Positions 19,173-28,916 are shown, numbered from the stretch's first letter. The stretch: 64,000 nt of DNA from Clostridiales bacterium (GCA_017480325.1 JAFVAY010000009.1:111114-175113); one strand, 5' to 3'. Numbers and translations are program-made. Notes: generated by a model from the letters alone, not told the origin.

Positions 19173-19211
19173 ATCGTCTATACCTCAAATAAAGAACCAA
19201 CCACAGTGGCC

Positions 19212-20699
19212 TCAATTATTTAATTCAACAACATGCAATATAAAGTGTCCCAAAACATCGGTATCGGAGCCGGCATCATAAACGATAAGATCATACTGAT
19301 CTGCAAAACCGTTCTCTGTCTCGGGAAGATCAACACTAACAAACCGACAATCATCCCAGGGAGCAACAAAAGTTTCCGTAGAACTGATCTCGCTACCGTT
19401 ATCGTCATAACTGATTACATAATTGAATGAAGTTCCCTCATCGTAGTTTCCTACTGTATATACAACAAAGACGATGTTGCCTTCTGAAGATTCGGTGGCA
19501 TCAGAAGAATAATCGTCGCCGGTCTCGATAATCTCCGGGACCGCAGTAAGCCATCCGGTATTTTCTTCATCGTCAATCATTTCATCGTACTGATTCTGGT
19601 CTATTCTCCCCTGACCAAGAAGAATATCAAGAGCCATATTCAGAAGCTCATCGCGTCCGATTCCATCGGTACTTGCAATATTCAACCCAGGAATATCCAA
19701 TGAGTAAACATATAGTCTGCCGTCCTCTCCCTCGGTAACTACAAATTCCCATGTAGTGGAGACCAGATCTGCTTGCTCGACCTTATCTTTCAACAGCTCC
19801 AACATACTATCAAACAATGCAAACGGATTATCATTACCGCCCATGCTGTCATTAAGATAAAAAGCGTAAATTGACGCCATCTGAGCAGGATCATTTAGAG
19901 CCTCATTCTCCGCCTGTTCAAGATCCGGCGCAGGTCCTGTAATAGTTACTGTAACAGTGTCATCAGAGTTAACTTCTGCCTCCGACTCGTAATCGAATCT
20001 TGTAAAATAGGTCGCGACCAGCTGATTAAGGGATGGAAATGTATCGAACTCGACAAAGCTTTGAATCAGATCCATAAAATCATCGTCTGACGAGAACATA
20101 TCCAATGCACTTTCCAGATCTCCTTCAGACAGATAATCAACAAAGGCGTCAACCGTCCTGATAGCAGAACCTTCCGTCAGACCTCCGAACTCAATACCTT
20201 CCCCTATACTAAGACAGAACTCATAAAAATCCTCAGTCGAATCCGCCTCGATAAGCCAGTCATCACCTGACTTTATAAACCCGAATTCCACCGTCTCATC
20301 CACAAATCCCTCTATATCTTCAATGTGCTCTACAAACTCCTCTATCGTGTAGCCTTCATCGGCAATCTCCTCAAGATCAGGCAAACTCATAGTAACCTGA
20401 GCAGTTGCATTCTTTCCTTCAAAATTAATCTCTTCTACCTCATACTCTGAAACCTGAAGAACTGCCGACACAAGCATTGCCTGTACAGTGTCCATCTCAT
20501 TATCAAGGAAATAATCCTCTTCATCTTCCACCAGCTTCTTCGACTTATTGAACTTACCTTTAGCGACATTCTCGATATACTCGGAAACTACATCGGTAAT
20601 CGCGGCTTTATCCTTACCGCGAAGAAGTCTGCATCCGCTAGCTGAACATACAAGCACTGACATCACTGATATAACCGCTATGCTTTTTCTTATGTTCAT
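19212..20699 (-). CDS. Acidic lipoprotein of unknown function
   Basis: The start at 20699 has a strong GGAGG site; an in-frame extension upstream lacks support. The signal peptide ends in a lipobox (VLVCSASGC, Cys at about residue 23). The mature protein is very acidic, and residues ~30-270 contain two similar blocks (AITDVVSEYIENVAKGKFNKS and AIRTVDAFVDYLSEGDLESA), each starting a helix plus sheet like NTF2-type domains. The C-terminal ~90 residues are beta-rich. Likely anchored outside the membrane. No pathway can be assigned. Confidence 0.78.
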   Translation of the reverse strand: MNIRKSIAVISVMSVLVCSASGCRLLRGKDKAAITDVVSEYIENVAKGKFNKSKKLVEDEEDYFLDNEMDTVQAMLVSAVLQVSEYEVEEINFEGKNATAQVTMSLPDLEEIADEGYTIEEFVEHIEDIEGFVDETVEFGFIKSGDDWLIEADSTEDFYEFCLSIGEGIEFGGLTEGSAIRTVDAFVDYLSEGDLESALDMFSSDDDFMDLIQSFVEFDTFPSLNQLVATYFTRFDYESEAEVNSDDTVTVTITGPAPDLEQAENEALNDPAQMASIYAFYLNDSMGGNDNPFALFDSMLELLKDKVEQADLVSTTWEFVVTEGEDGRLYVYSLDIPGLNIASTDGIGRDELLNMALDILLGQGRIDQNQYDEMIDDEENTGWLTAVPEIIETGDDYSSDATESSEGNIVFVVYTVGNYDEGTSFNYVISYDDNGSEISSTETFVAPWDDCRFVSVDLPETENGFADQYDLIVYDAGSDTDVLGHFILHVVELNN

Positions 20700-20798
20700 A
20701 TTAAGTTCCCCCTCCAAAACAACAGCGAATAATCAAGAACATTTTACTACAAATTACACTTACTTACCTTATCAGTAGAAAACCGTCGCGAAATATCG

Positions 20799-20804
20799 TA
20801 TATT
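20799..20804 (+). promoter_or_regulatory. -10 element of tmcAL (leaderless)
   Basis: TATATT lies exactly six bases before the ATG at 20811 and there is no ribosome binding site, so the transcript probably begins at or next to the start codon. No clear -35. Confidence 0.5.
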
Positions 20805-20810
20805 GATGAA

Positions 20811-21992
20811 ATGAGAGTAATAGGAATAATCGCAGAATATAATCCTTTCCACGGCGGGCACTCCTGCCTTATCGAGGAGGCAAAACGTCTTGTGGGAGAC
20901 CCGAGATCCGTGGTATTGACAGTGATGAGCGGTCCTTTCACTCAGCGCGGACTTCCCGCGATCTCTCCAAAGCATGTCCGAGCCAAGGAGGCTCTGGTAT
21001 CGGGAGTCGATGTGGCAATCGAGCTTCCCTTCACCTTAGCCTGCGCTCCGTCAGAAAGATTCGCATACGGCGCGGTGGAGCTTCTCTACAGAACAGGCGT
21101 GGTTACGGACATCGCCTTCGGGGTCGACTGCAAGGAGCCGGAGCTTCTATATGAACTGGCAAAGCTCGAGCCGGCCGCGGACACTCTTAAGAATGCACTT
21201 TCAGATGGAAAGTCTTTTCCTGCCGCAAGAGCGGAAGCGTTGATAGCAGCATATAAAGGCAATGCCGATAGGGGGTTAATCTCCGACACCTTAAGACAGC
21301 CGAATTCCATCCTAGCTCTCGATTATATAAGGGCATGCCGAGACCTTAACACCGGCTTTAAGATCCACATGATACCGCGCTGTGAAGGATACTCTGCCAC
21401 TTCAATCCGCGAAGAGCTGAGGAAAGCAGACACAACCAGCGTCGCCTCTATAGCAAACACGCTCATGGATAAAATGCCGGACAAAGCTCTCTCCGTAATG
21501 CTGTCGGCATTATCAAACAAAGAATTCACTATTCCTTCAATGGATAACTATATGACGGATGCGTTCCTTGAAGTCAGACGCACCAGGGATATGTCATCAA
21601 CAGCCTACATGACTGACGGACTTGACGGTTTTATCAGAAACCATATTGACGACGATCTTCAGACAAAGCATTTCACGATGCCGAGAATATACCGCGCTCT
21701 TGCCTCCCTAATGGTCGGGCAGGAGGCTTCATATATCGAGAACGAGAAGCACGTTCAATATATTAGAATACTTGGCTTCTCTACAGAAGGCAAATACTGC
21801 CTTAAGATCATGGGCAAGTGTGCGAGGCTCCCCATTATCAGCAACGCCTCAGATGCACTCGAGTTATACTCGACAAACCCGCGGCTCAAGCAGCAGTTCG
21901 AGCTCGACCTTCTTTCCAATGATATATACGCCCGCTATTCGTCTATGGAACAAAGCTACGAGTGGAAGCTCCCTCCCGTCAGAGTCAAATGA
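20811..21992 (+). CDS. tmcAL: tRNA(Met) cytidine acetate ligase
   Basis: Activates acetate with ATP and acetylates the wobble cytidine of elongator tRNA-Met. The N-terminal nucleotidyltransferase motif GIIAEYNPFHGGH is present at residues 4-16, with MSGPFTQRGLPAI and the ISDTLRQPNSILALDYI block typical of the family (formerly YlbM). Length 393 is normal. Its co-substrate acetate is made by the ackA-pta genes 4 kb away. The start appears leaderless. Confidence 0.92.
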   Translation: MRVIGIIAEYNPFHGGHSCLIEEAKRLVGDPRSVVLTVMSGPFTQRGLPAISPKHVRAKEALVSGVDVAIELPFTLACAPSERFAYGAVELLYRTGVVTDIAFGVDCKEPELLYELAKLEPAADTLKNALSDGKSFPAARAEALIAAYKGNADRGLISDTLRQPNSILALDYIRACRDLNTGFKIHMIPRCEGYSATSIREELRKADTTSVASIANTLMDKMPDKALSVMLSALSNKEFTIPSMDNYMTDAFLEVRRTRDMSSTAYMTDGLDGFIRNHIDDDLQTKHFTMPRIYRALASLMVGQEASYIENEKHVQYIRILGFSTEGKYCLKIMGKCARLPIISNASDALELYSTNPRLKQQFELDLLSNDIYARYSSMEQSYEWKLPPVRVK

Positions 21993-21999
21993 AAGCATC

Positions 22000-22027
22000 A
22001 AAAAAGCTGTCCCTCACGAGACAGCTT
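22000..22027 (-). terminator. Intrinsic terminator of rpsT
   Basis: On the minus strand AAGCTGTC and GACAGCTT form an 8-bp perfect stem (8-base loop) followed by TTTTTT, 26 bases after the rpsT stop. The hairpin may also stop tmcAL transcripts coming from the other side. Confidence 0.85.
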
Positions 22028-22052
22028 GATAATTCTTATCTTACCTCGAGAA

Positions 22053-22310
22053 TTACTTAGCTTCGTTAACAGCCTTAGCAACTCTGGACTTAGCTCTTGC
22101 AGCAGCCTGCTTGCTCATGTGTCCCTTAGCAGCAGCCTGATCAACAGCCTTCTGTGTCTTCTTGAGAAGAGCCTCATCTGCTGTGCCGTTAGCAACTGCA
22201 GCCTTGGACTGCTTTACAACAGTTCTAATGGCAGACTTCTTAGACTTATTAGCAACAGTCTTCTTCTTTGTTACCTCGACGCGCTTTATTGCCGACTTGA
22301 TGTTAGGCAT
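22053..22310 (-). CDS. rpsT: 30S ribosomal protein S20
   Basis: Binds 16S rRNA in the small subunit. MPNIKSAIKRVEVTKKKTVANKSKKSAIRT... and the Lys/Ala-rich helices with HMSKQAAARAKSRVAKAVN are diagnostic. 85 residues, normal. A GGAGGG site precedes the ATG. It has its own promoter and terminator, so it is monocistronic. Confidence 0.97.
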   Translation of the reverse strand: MPNIKSAIKRVEVTKKKTVANKSKKSAIRTVVKQSKAAVANGTADEALLKKTQKAVDQAAAKGHMSKQAAARAKSRVAKAVNEAK

Positions 22311-22354
22311 ATTTTTCCCTCCATATGGATTTATTTCTTTTTATGCACCGTGAG

Positions 22355-22383
22355 ATTTTATCACGATTGTTTTTATGGCGCAA
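22355..22383 (-). promoter_or_regulatory. Promoter of rpsT
   Basis: Minus-strand TTGCGC at 22378-22383, a 17-base spacer and TAAAAT at 22355-22360 preceded by TG (extended -10), 45 bases before the start codon. Confidence 0.7.
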
Positions 22384-22401
22384 TAGCTTATTTCGAGCGG
22401 T

Positions 22402-23124
22402 TTACCGAAGAAAGAACGCCTTAGTGGCCTCGTAGAGCGCTATCCCCGCGGCAGTCGGAAGATTAAGACTGTCAATGTTATCCGTGTGCTCTATCCTCAC
22501 CGGCTGCCCCTTGTCGCGGAAGTACCCCGGAAGCCCCGTAGCCTCGTTGCCGAAGACCAAAGAGAAAGGCGTCTCGATAGTAGTCTCCTGTAGCAGAGTA
22601 CTGCCGTCGAGCATGAAGGGGTAGAGCCTGTTTCCCTGAAACCTCGCCTCATACTCGCCGAACTCAGCGAAAAGCTCCATCCTCACCCTCGCCTTCGCTC
22701 CCATAGAAGCTCGTATCGTCTTAGGGTCATACATATCCACGGCAGGACCTATGACCGCGATATCCTTTATTCCGAAGCCAGCGCAGGATCTGATGATCGT
22801 ACCCATGTTGCCGGCATCGGAAGGATTGACCAATACCACATGATTACCTTCCTCCAAGTTCTCCTGCACCTTACGTATCACGGCTATAACGAAGCAATTT
22901 CCCTTCTTCGACAGGATGTTAAAGGGCTTCTCCGACACCTCAACACCTATGCCGCGAGCCCCGCATATCGCTTCGATCTTCGCCAGAGTATCCTCGGAAT
23001 TAAACTTCGGATGTATATAAACATACTCCACAAGCTCAGGTCTCATATTGAGAAATTCCATGGTGACTGTCGCTCCGAGAGTATATGTAATATCGCCATC
23101 AGACTTATAACTTGACACTTTCAT
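22402..23124 (-). CDS. TrmH/SpoU-family RNA 2'-O-methyltransferase
   Basis: SPOUT methyltransferase acting on rRNA or tRNA with S-adenosylmethionine. The C-terminal domain contains the three SpoU motifs: NPSDAGNMGTIIRSCAGFG (~residues 100-118), LVFGNEATGLP (~190-200) and DSLNLPTAAGIALYE (~217-231). A divergent N-terminal substrate-binding domain covers the first ~90 residues. I start at ATG 23124 with a GGAG site 10 bases upstream; a TTG at 23142 is also in frame. The exact target is not predictable. Confidence 0.88.
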   Translation of the reverse strand: MKVSSYKSDGDITYTLGATVTMEFLNMRPELVEYVYIHPKFNSEDTLAKIEAICGARGIGVEVSEKPFNILSKKGNCFVIAVIRKVQENLEEGNHVVLVNPSDAGNMGTIIRSCAGFGIKDIAVIGPAVDMYDPKTIRASMGAKARVRMELFAEFGEYEARFQGNRLYPFMLDGSTLLQETTIETPFSLVFGNEATGLPGYFRDKGQPVRIEHTDNIDSLNLPTAAGIALYEATKAFFLR

Positions 23125-23144
23125 TTCATTTATACTCCACAATT

Positions 23145-23174
23145 TGTATTGATTAATTCTTGTGATATTATAAT
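23145..23174 (+). promoter_or_regulatory. Promoter of the DUF4870-like gene
   Basis: TTGTAT, an 18-base spacer, then TATAAT at 23169-23174; the ATG at 23204 is preceded by GGAGG. Confidence 0.5.
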
Positions 23175-23203
23175 TTATATTTTCCGTTGGAGGTACTAGT
23201 TAA

Positions 23204-23545
23204 ATGGAGAACGAGAACATTAATAATCAGGGACCGGTTATCGATAACAATCCTTCCCCTGCATCCGGAAACGCTAAGCTTTTTGCTATCTTGAGCTACA
23301 TCGGAATCCTTTGGCTTCTGGGACTTCTCATCGAGCCTGAGAAGAACGATCCTTTCGTAAAGAATCACGTCAATAACGGAATCCTTCTCTCGATCGGTTG
23401 CGTTATCTGCGGTATCATCCCTATCATCGGATGGCTCTGCGAGATCGTACTTCTTGTATTCGCTATCATGGGTATCGTTGCTGCTGCTCAGGGCAACCAG
23501 TTCAGCATGCCTGTCGTTGGTGACAAGATCAAGATCATTAAGTAA
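23204..23545 (+). CDS. DUF4870-like small membrane protein
   Basis: A 113-residue protein with a polar N-terminus (~25 residues), then AKLFAILSYIGILWLLGLL, the polar loop EPEKNDPFVKNHVNNGILLS, and a second hydrophobic region (~65-95). The FVKNHVNNG-type loop between helices is the hallmark of the DUF4870/YtzA-like group. Function unknown. Single-gene unit with its own promoter and terminator. Confidence 0.78.
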   Translation: MENENINNQGPVIDNNPSPASGNAKLFAILSYIGILWLLGLLIEPEKNDPFVKNHVNNGILLSIGCVICGIIPIIGWLCEIVLLVFAIMGIVAAAQGNQFSMPVVGDKIKIIK

Positions 23546-23573
23546 TCTAAGCTTTTATCCAGACAATAACAAC

Positions 23574-23603
23574 AGGCGGACAAGCAATCTTGCCCGCCTT
23601 TAT
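23574..23603 (+). terminator. Intrinsic terminator after the DUF4870-like gene
   Basis: GGCGGACAAG and CTTGCCCGCC pair (one mismatch) around CAAT, followed by a T-rich stretch. Confidence 0.75.
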
Positions 23604-23653
23604 TGTGTCTCAAAACTGTTAATAATCTCGCTTCTTAAGAAGAAGGAGAAAGA

Positions 23654-24514
23654 TCAGAAACGACCACCGCCGCCGCCCGAGTGACCGCCTCCGGAGAAGC
23701 CGCCTCCTCCGGAGAAACCTCCGCCACCGGAGAAACCTCCTCCGCCGGATGAGCTCTCATGTCTGATCTTCTGTGTGCGTATTACCTTGTCAGTCAAAGT
23801 AAGCGTAGACGAAGGCGCGGTATACTGCTTCGAAGAAGGCTTCTTATCAAGCTTCTTGCCCTTCGTTGCCAAAGCCGTGATAAGTAAAGCCAACCCTGCC
23901 GGAATAATAAGACAGAAGAACGTAAGTGGAGCCGTCGAGCTGTAGTTATAGTCACCGAGATCATCAAGGATATCCTCCAAAGCCTCGTAATATGCTCCGG
24001 CTGACAGCTCAGCCCTTCTTGCCCTGAACAGGGCACTGCACTCATCATCATTTACAGCGAAATACGCCGTGCCGTATGCGTAAAGCCAGAAAAATCTCTG
24101 ACCCGGCTCATCTATCGTCAGATCGATAAGAATACAGATACCGGAATTGTTAACAAGACTGGTCTTAATACAATTCTTACGATAGTAATCTCCTGCGAAC
24201 CTAGCGCAGTCCTCATCGCTGTTACTGTAGCCTCTTCCCTTATCTCTCGTAGTCACAATAACCACATTGATATCCTTCTTACGCGACAGAGCCTGAGCCA
24301 TCTCCTCCAGCTCATCGATCTGAGATGCCGTGAAGATATCTGCATCATCATCGACGCAGATCTTCTTAGCAGGAGAGGAAGACATGAAGCCATAGAATAC
24401 GAAACACAATATCACGAGTACGATAAGTCCGACTGCCATCGTCACTGACATCATACTCATCTCGCCGAAGAGGCTGATCTTATTCTTGCCGGAGGTTTTC
24501 TTAGTATTACTCAT
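23654..24514 (-). CDS. TPM-domain membrane protein with Gly-rich tail
   Basis: One membrane helix near the N-terminus (~residues 20-45), an outer TPM domain (~55-195, DADIFTASQIDELEEMAQALS and VIVTTRDKGRGYSN), a second helix at ~200-220, then a cytoplasmic tail ending in repeats of GGGGFSGGGG. TPM proteins occur in cell-envelope and photosystem-maintenance contexts; some have phosphatase activity, but the role here is unknown. The start overlaps the stop of the zinc-ribbon gene by 4 bp, so the two are one coupled unit. Confidence 0.85.
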   Translation of the reverse strand: MSNTKKTSGKNKISLFGEMSMMSVTMAVGLIVLVILCFVFYGFMSSSPAKKICVDDDADIFTASQIDELEEMAQALSRKKDINVVIVTTRDKGRGYSNSDEDCARFAGDYYRKNCIKTSLVNNSGICILIDLTIDEPGQRFFWLYAYGTAYFAVNDDECSALFRARRAELSAGAYYEALEDILDDLGDYNYSSTAPLTFFCLIIPAGLALLITALATKGKKLDKKPSSKQYTAPSSTLTLTDKVIRTQKIRHESSSGGGGFSGGGGFSGGGGFSGGGHSGGGGGRF

Positions 24515-25614
24515 CCTACATAACCTCCCATAATTAAACCTGCTATGAATCTGAACACCACGGATATCAATGCCAGTAGCACGGAAAACAGCATCAGCTG
24601 CTTGACCCTGCTCACGGGAGCCTTGCCGGCCACCTCGCCGGTCTGCCCGTTCATAGCGAAGTAGTAGTCTCTCCCGAGGTATTTATAATGCATAAACCAC
24701 ACAGGCAGAAGAGCATACTCGGACTTCATCTTAACAAGCTTATTATTCTGCTTGGTCGTCTTGTGGGTCTGGTACTTCTTTACCTTGCTGTCGATCTCGC
24801 TCGACAGATACTCACGGCACCTGTCCGAGATCCTCTTCTTAAGCGCCTCCTCAGACTGATCGTAGCGATCCGCGAAGAATCCCGGCAGATATTTATAATC
24901 GTAGGGCACAAGTTCCTTGTAATCAAAGGGCTCTATTGCCTCCATGAGTTCATCGTTGATCCTCGTCTCACCGTCGAAGGGCATCTTCTCCCATAGAAGC
25001 TCACCGTCGATATAGTATTCATAGTCCGTGATGATAGTGTAGTTTCCGGAGGTCCTCGTGGTCGTTCCCTTGCCGGTAACGTCCACCTTCTCCTTCATAT
25101 CATAAAGCCAGAAGGGAACATAAAGCCCGGTAAGCTTAGCGATGTTCTCCTGTGATACGAACTTAACAGGAGTGAACTTACCGCCCTTACACCACTTGAG
25201 AAAAGCCTGCTCCGCCTTCGCGCGGTTATACTTGAACGGGATAATATACTTAGGCTCGAACTCTCCCGTAAGCCTCTGCCCTATAAGAGCAGGCGAACCG
25301 CAGAAGGGGCAGAAGGATGCAGCGGTGCTGCTGTCGCTTAATATCTTTCCTCCGCAGGCATTGCACACGAACTCCACGTTATCCGAGGTCTTGCCGACAT
25401 CCTCGATGGCATCCAGGTGCTCGAGCTCTACCTCCTCTTCCGTCTCCTTGAGGTTGACCTCGGGGAGCGCATCCTCTCCCGTGAGCTCCTCCACCTTGAG
25501 CTTAAGCTCATTTATATCGAAAAGCCCGCCACAGTAATCACACTGAAGCTTCTGCGCCCCCGGCTCGAAAACAAGATTCGCCGAACAATTAGGACATTTG
25601 ATAGTATCTGCCAT
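24511..25614 (-). CDS. Double zinc-ribbon membrane protein (TFIIB-type ribbon)
   Basis: The start MADTIKCPNC has an AGGGGG site; an in-frame ATG upstream does not. The N-terminal ribbon CPNC...CDYC lies at residues ~7-28, a second ribbon CNAC...CPFC at ~78-102. The middle contains conserved FIIPFKYNRAKAEQAFLKW and YVPFWLYDMK, typical of a family of large zinc-ribbon proteins. One or two membrane helices end the protein (~335-365). Paired with the TPM protein; together they are probably a membrane quality-control or surface module, but this is inference. Confidence 0.82.
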   Translation of the reverse strand: MADTIKCPNCSANLVFEPGAQKLQCDYCGGLFDINELKLKVEELTGEDALPEVNLKETEEEVELEHLDAIEDVGKTSDNVEFVCNACGGKILSDSSTAASFCPFCGSPALIGQRLTGEFEPKYIIPFKYNRAKAEQAFLKWCKGGKFTPVKFVSQENIAKLTGLYVPFWLYDMKEKVDVTGKGTTTRTSGNYTIITDYEYYIDGELLWEKMPFDGETRINDELMEAIEPFDYKELVPYDYKYLPGFFADRYDQSEEALKKRISDRCREYLSSEIDSKVKKYQTHKTTKQNNKLVKMKSEYALLPVWFMHYKYLGRDYYFAMNGQTGEVAGKAPVSRVKQLMLFSVLLALISVVFRFIAGLIMGGYVG

Positions 25615-25689
25615 GTCTTGCCCCCTTAACCCATGTTGCACCTATCCTACATCAAAAATCACAAGACTTCCACAATCTATAAATTATTC

Positions 25690-25719
25690 TTGATTGACCT
25701 TAACCTCCCGCGATATACT
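25690..25719 (+). promoter_or_regulatory. Promoter of the FecR-cyclase-GGDEF operon
   Basis: TTGATT at 25690-25695, 18-base spacer, TATACT at 25714-25719; the ATG at 25756 is preceded by AGGGTG. No other promoter is seen before the next two genes. Confidence 0.5.
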
Positions 25720-25755
25720 TACTTAGTAATAATAAAGAAATAGGGTGTAAATCAT

Positions 25756-27096
25756 ATGAACATCATCAAGAAATGGACCTCATTGACCTTACCCATGAAG
25801 ATAATCTCGATTGCCGTTCCGGTAGTAGTGATAGCAGGTATTATACTTGCCGTTATTCTTCTGGGAGGAGGAATTCATTCGTCAACAATGAGACTTCTTC
25901 GAATGGAAGGCACGGTGACATTACAGGATTCCAACGGCAACAATAAGACGTTGATCGATAATATGAGATTCTCCAGCGGTGATGTGTTAAGCACCGGTGA
26001 AGCAAGCCTGGCTTCCATCGCACTTGATGACTATAAGACGGTAACTCTCGAGCAGAACAGCAGTGCCCAGTTTACCCAGTCCCGTAACACCATGGAATTG
26101 AATCTTACCTCCGGAGGAGTTTTCTTCGAGGTCAATAAACCTCTCGAAGAGGACGAGACCTTCGATATAAAGACCTCTACCATGATAGTCGGTATCAGAG
26201 GGACATCAGGCTATGTCCATGTAGATCCGGACGGTATAGCTACTATCACGTTGACCTCCGGTCACGTTCACATCACGGGAATTAACCCGAACACAGGCGA
26301 GACCAGACAACTTGATGTCAATCCCGGACAGCAGGTAAGAGTCTATCTTTTGAACGACAGATCTGTAGGAAGCATTAACTTCTCTGTAGAGGATATTACC
26401 GAGTATGATCTTAACGACTTTATACTCCAGATGATGGCAAATAACGGAACTCTGCTTGCAACCACCTGTAACGCTACCGGCTGGAACAGAGAGATCATTC
26501 TGGAGCTCGCGGGAGTAGAGATCACAACAGACGAGACAGAATTGACTGAAGAAACGGAGGTTGTTGAAACTTCTGAGACATCGGAGACGACCTCAGAGGA
26601 TGTCTCCGCTACACCTACCTCTACGCCATCCCCTACTCCTACTACGAGACCTCAGGGTAATGCTACGGCAACTCCTTCACCTACACCTGCAGCTACGGGA
26701 ACAGCAACGCCCACACCAAGGGCAACGGCTACGCCGACCGCGACACCTACACCTACTCCGACTCCTACGCCGTCAGCGTCATCAGAAGGCGGGTCGACTA
26801 ACACACCTACGCCTGCACCGAGAGCTACTGTTACTCCGACTCAACCGTCACAGACTCAGCCTACGCAGACTACACCTTCGTCATCAACGCCAACTGAGTC
26901 TGAGGACGATACAGAAGACACAGAGCCGACAAACAATTCAAGTACACCTTCATCTGAAGATAGTGGCACCGGCGGAAACGACAACGGGTCCGACGATGAC
27001 ACCGGCGGTGGCACAGGAGGTGGCACAGGAGGTGGAACATCAGGTGACGATCAGCCGACCGAGCCTATCGAGGTTTCTGACCCCGACCAAGGTTGA
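25756..27096 (+). CDS. FecR-domain membrane protein with long Thr/Pro-rich tail
   Basis: Membrane helix at ~residues 16-37, then a FecR domain (~45-150): MRLLRMEGTVTLQDSNG, FSSGDVLSTGEAS and GIRGTSGYVHV are the family pattern. Residues ~255-446 are low complexity: TPTPTPTP-type blocks, then Ser/Thr/Asp/Glu and GGGTGGGT repeats, suggesting a wall-spanning or flexible surface tail. FecR domains in such proteins usually sense something outside the membrane. The stop overlaps the start of the cyclase by 4 bp. Confidence 0.85.
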   Translation: MNIIKKWTSLTLPMKIISIAVPVVVIAGIILAVILLGGGIHSSTMRLLRMEGTVTLQDSNGNNKTLIDNMRFSSGDVLSTGEASLASIALDDYKTVTLEQNSSAQFTQSRNTMELNLTSGGVFFEVNKPLEEDETFDIKTSTMIVGIRGTSGYVHVDPDGIATITLTSGHVHITGINPNTGETRQLDVNPGQQVRVYLLNDRSVGSINFSVEDITEYDLNDFILQMMANNGTLLATTCNATGWNREIILELAGVEITTDETELTEETEVVETSETSETTSEDVSATPTSTPSPTPTTRPQGNATATPSPTPAATGTATPTPRATATPTATPTPTPTPTPSASSEGGSTNTPTPAPRATVTPTQPSQTQPTQTTPSSSTPTESEDDTEDTEPTNNSSTPSSEDSGTGGNDNGSDDDTGGGTGGGTGGGTSGDDQPTEPIEVSDPDQG

Positions 27097-28916
27097 TGAA
27101 CACCTCTCTTAAGAGAAACCTTATTTACTCCCTTGCGGGGGCGACGCTGATGACTGCGATTGCCGGATACGGAATAATCCGACAACCCGACAGATGGGTT
27201 CAGGACGAACTCTATCAACACGGCACCGTCCCTTCAGGGGAGATCGTTATTATAGGAATCGACGAATATGCCCTGGCAGATTTAGGTCCTTATCAGACCT
27301 GGGACAGAAACATAATGGCCTCCGCTCTGGAAGCACTGGCGTCAGATCCCGATAACAGACCGGCTGTAGTCGCGATCGATACACTTTATGCAGAGACTAC
27401 CGTCCCGGAGGATGATGCCAGACTAGCGGCGGCAGCAGAAGAACTCGGCTGTGTCGTTACTGCCACAGTCGCGGAATTCGGCACATCAAGAACCTACTCA
27501 GAGGAAGGCGTTACCACCAACAATTATTCGGTAGTTAATTATGAGGAGCCCTATGATGCATTAAGGGATGTCACCATTCAGGGGCACATCAATGCCATGG
27601 TGGACTTCGACGGCATTATGAGGCATGCGCTTTTATATGTGGAGCCTACAACCTCCGACGGAAGCTCGCAGCGCGTATACTCTATGGCATTTCAGGCCGC
27701 GGATATATACCTTAAGTCGATAGGAGAGCAGATCGAGCCTCCTCCTGTTAATTCAAGAGGTCAGTTCTATGTGCCTTTTGCGGCAAAGCCCGGGGATCTT
27801 TACGACGGTATATCCCTATCTCAACTTATAAGAGGCGAGGTCCCTTCCGACTACTACGCCGGCAAGATCGTAATAATCGGACCATATGCGGTCGGACTTC
27901 AGGATGCATACTTCACACCCGTTAGAAGATCGAGCCAGATGTACGGCGTCGAGTTCCAGGCTAACGTAATTCAGAGCTTCATCGAGCATGTGTATAAGGT
28001 CGAAGCATCGACCATGCCGCAGATCACGATCCTCTTTCTGGTCTGCTTAGGTGCAATGATCTTCTTTCTTAACAGTAGGGTCGGCGTCTCAACCGTCTCT
28101 TATATAGGGATAACTGCGGCCTCCTTGATCGCCTGTTACCTGATCTATCAGGCGGGAGTAGTAGTTCATCCTTTATGGATACCGGTCGGAGCAGGCGTTC
28201 TTTATATCGCGGCGGTGATCATACACTACATCAGGACCGCCCGGGCCAGGCAGAGGGTATATAACACTTTCGAGAGGTATGTGGCACCGTCGGTAGTTAA
28301 GGAGTTACTTAAGGAGGGCGAGGATAACCTGGCGCTCGGCGGGAAGCTGGTAGACATCGCTGTGCTTTTCGTTGATGTAAGGGGCTTCACTACCATGTCG
28401 GAACGGCTGTCGCCGGAGAAGGTGGTCTACATCCTGAACAAGATACTGACCACTACTTCATCATGTATCGAGCGGAATAACGGCACTCTCGACAAGTTCG
28501 TCGGTGACGCCACCATGGCGTTCTGGGGAGCACCTCTCCCGCAGGAGGATTCTGTTTATCTCGCGGCGAGAACTGCTCTTGATATAGTGAACGAATGTGA
28601 GAAGGTATCGGTACAGCTCAAGGAAGAGACCGGCGAGGAATTCCATGTGGGTGTAGGCGTGCATTACGGTCCGGCCGTCGTTGGCAACATTGGATCCGAG
28701 AGACGGATGGATTACACCGCCATAGGAGACACGGTAAATACAGCGGCCCGCCTGGAGGCCAATGCCCCGGGAGGTACAGTATACATAAGTCGGATTGTAG
28801 CAGATAAGCTGGGAGACCTCGCGAAAACAACCTCGCTAGGCAGTACCGTAAAGCTTAAAGGCAAAGCGGAGGGCTTCGAGGTCCTTACGCTCGACAGTTT
28901 GGAGGAGAGAAAATGA
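27093..28916 (+). CDS. CHASE2-domain class III adenylate cyclase
   Basis: Membrane-bound cAMP synthase. A short N-terminal helix is followed by an extracellular CHASE2 sensor (~residues 30-300), three membrane helices (~305-380) and a cytoplasmic class III cyclase domain (~415-595). Metal aspartates are in LFVDVRGFT (~residue 427) and KFVGDA (~471). The Lys in DKFVGDA and Asp in YTAIGDTVNTAARLE are the residues that select adenine, so cAMP rather than cGMP is expected. It is coupled by 4-bp overlaps to FecR upstream and the GGDEF protein downstream. Confidence 0.93.
   Translation: MMNTSLKRNLIYSLAGATLMTAIAGYGIIRQPDRWVQDELYQHGTVPSGEIVIIGIDEYALADLGPYQTWDRNIMASALEALASDPDNRPAVVAIDTLYAETTVPEDDARLAAAAEELGCVVTATVAEFGTSRTYSEEGVTTNNYSVVNYEEPYDALRDVTIQGHINAMVDFDGIMRHALLYVEPTTSDGSSQRVYSMAFQAADIYLKSIGEQIEPPPVNSRGQFYVPFAAKPGDLYDGISLSQLIRGEVPSDYYAGKIVIIGPYAVGLQDAYFTPVRRSSQMYGVEFQANVIQSFIEHVYKVEASTMPQITILFLVCLGAMIFFLNSRVGVSTVSYIGITAASLIACYLIYQAGVVVHPLWIPVGAGVLYIAAVIIHYIRTARARQRVYNTFERYVAPSVVKELLKEGEDNLALGGKLVDIAVLFVDVRGFTTMSERLSPEKVVYILNKILTTTSSCIERNNGTLDKFVGDATMAFWGAPLPQEDSVYLAARTALDIVNECEKVSVQLKEETGEEFHVGVGVHYGPAVVGNIGSERRMDYTAIGDTVNTAARLEANAPGGTVYISRIVADKLGDLAKTTSLGSTVKLKGKAEGFEVLTLDSLEERK

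Noticed and set aside
26561..27112. Plus-strand open frame over the Thr/Pro-rich FecR tail
   Set aside because: Shifted reading of a repeat-rich region, giving an Arg/Leu-rich string; no start signal.
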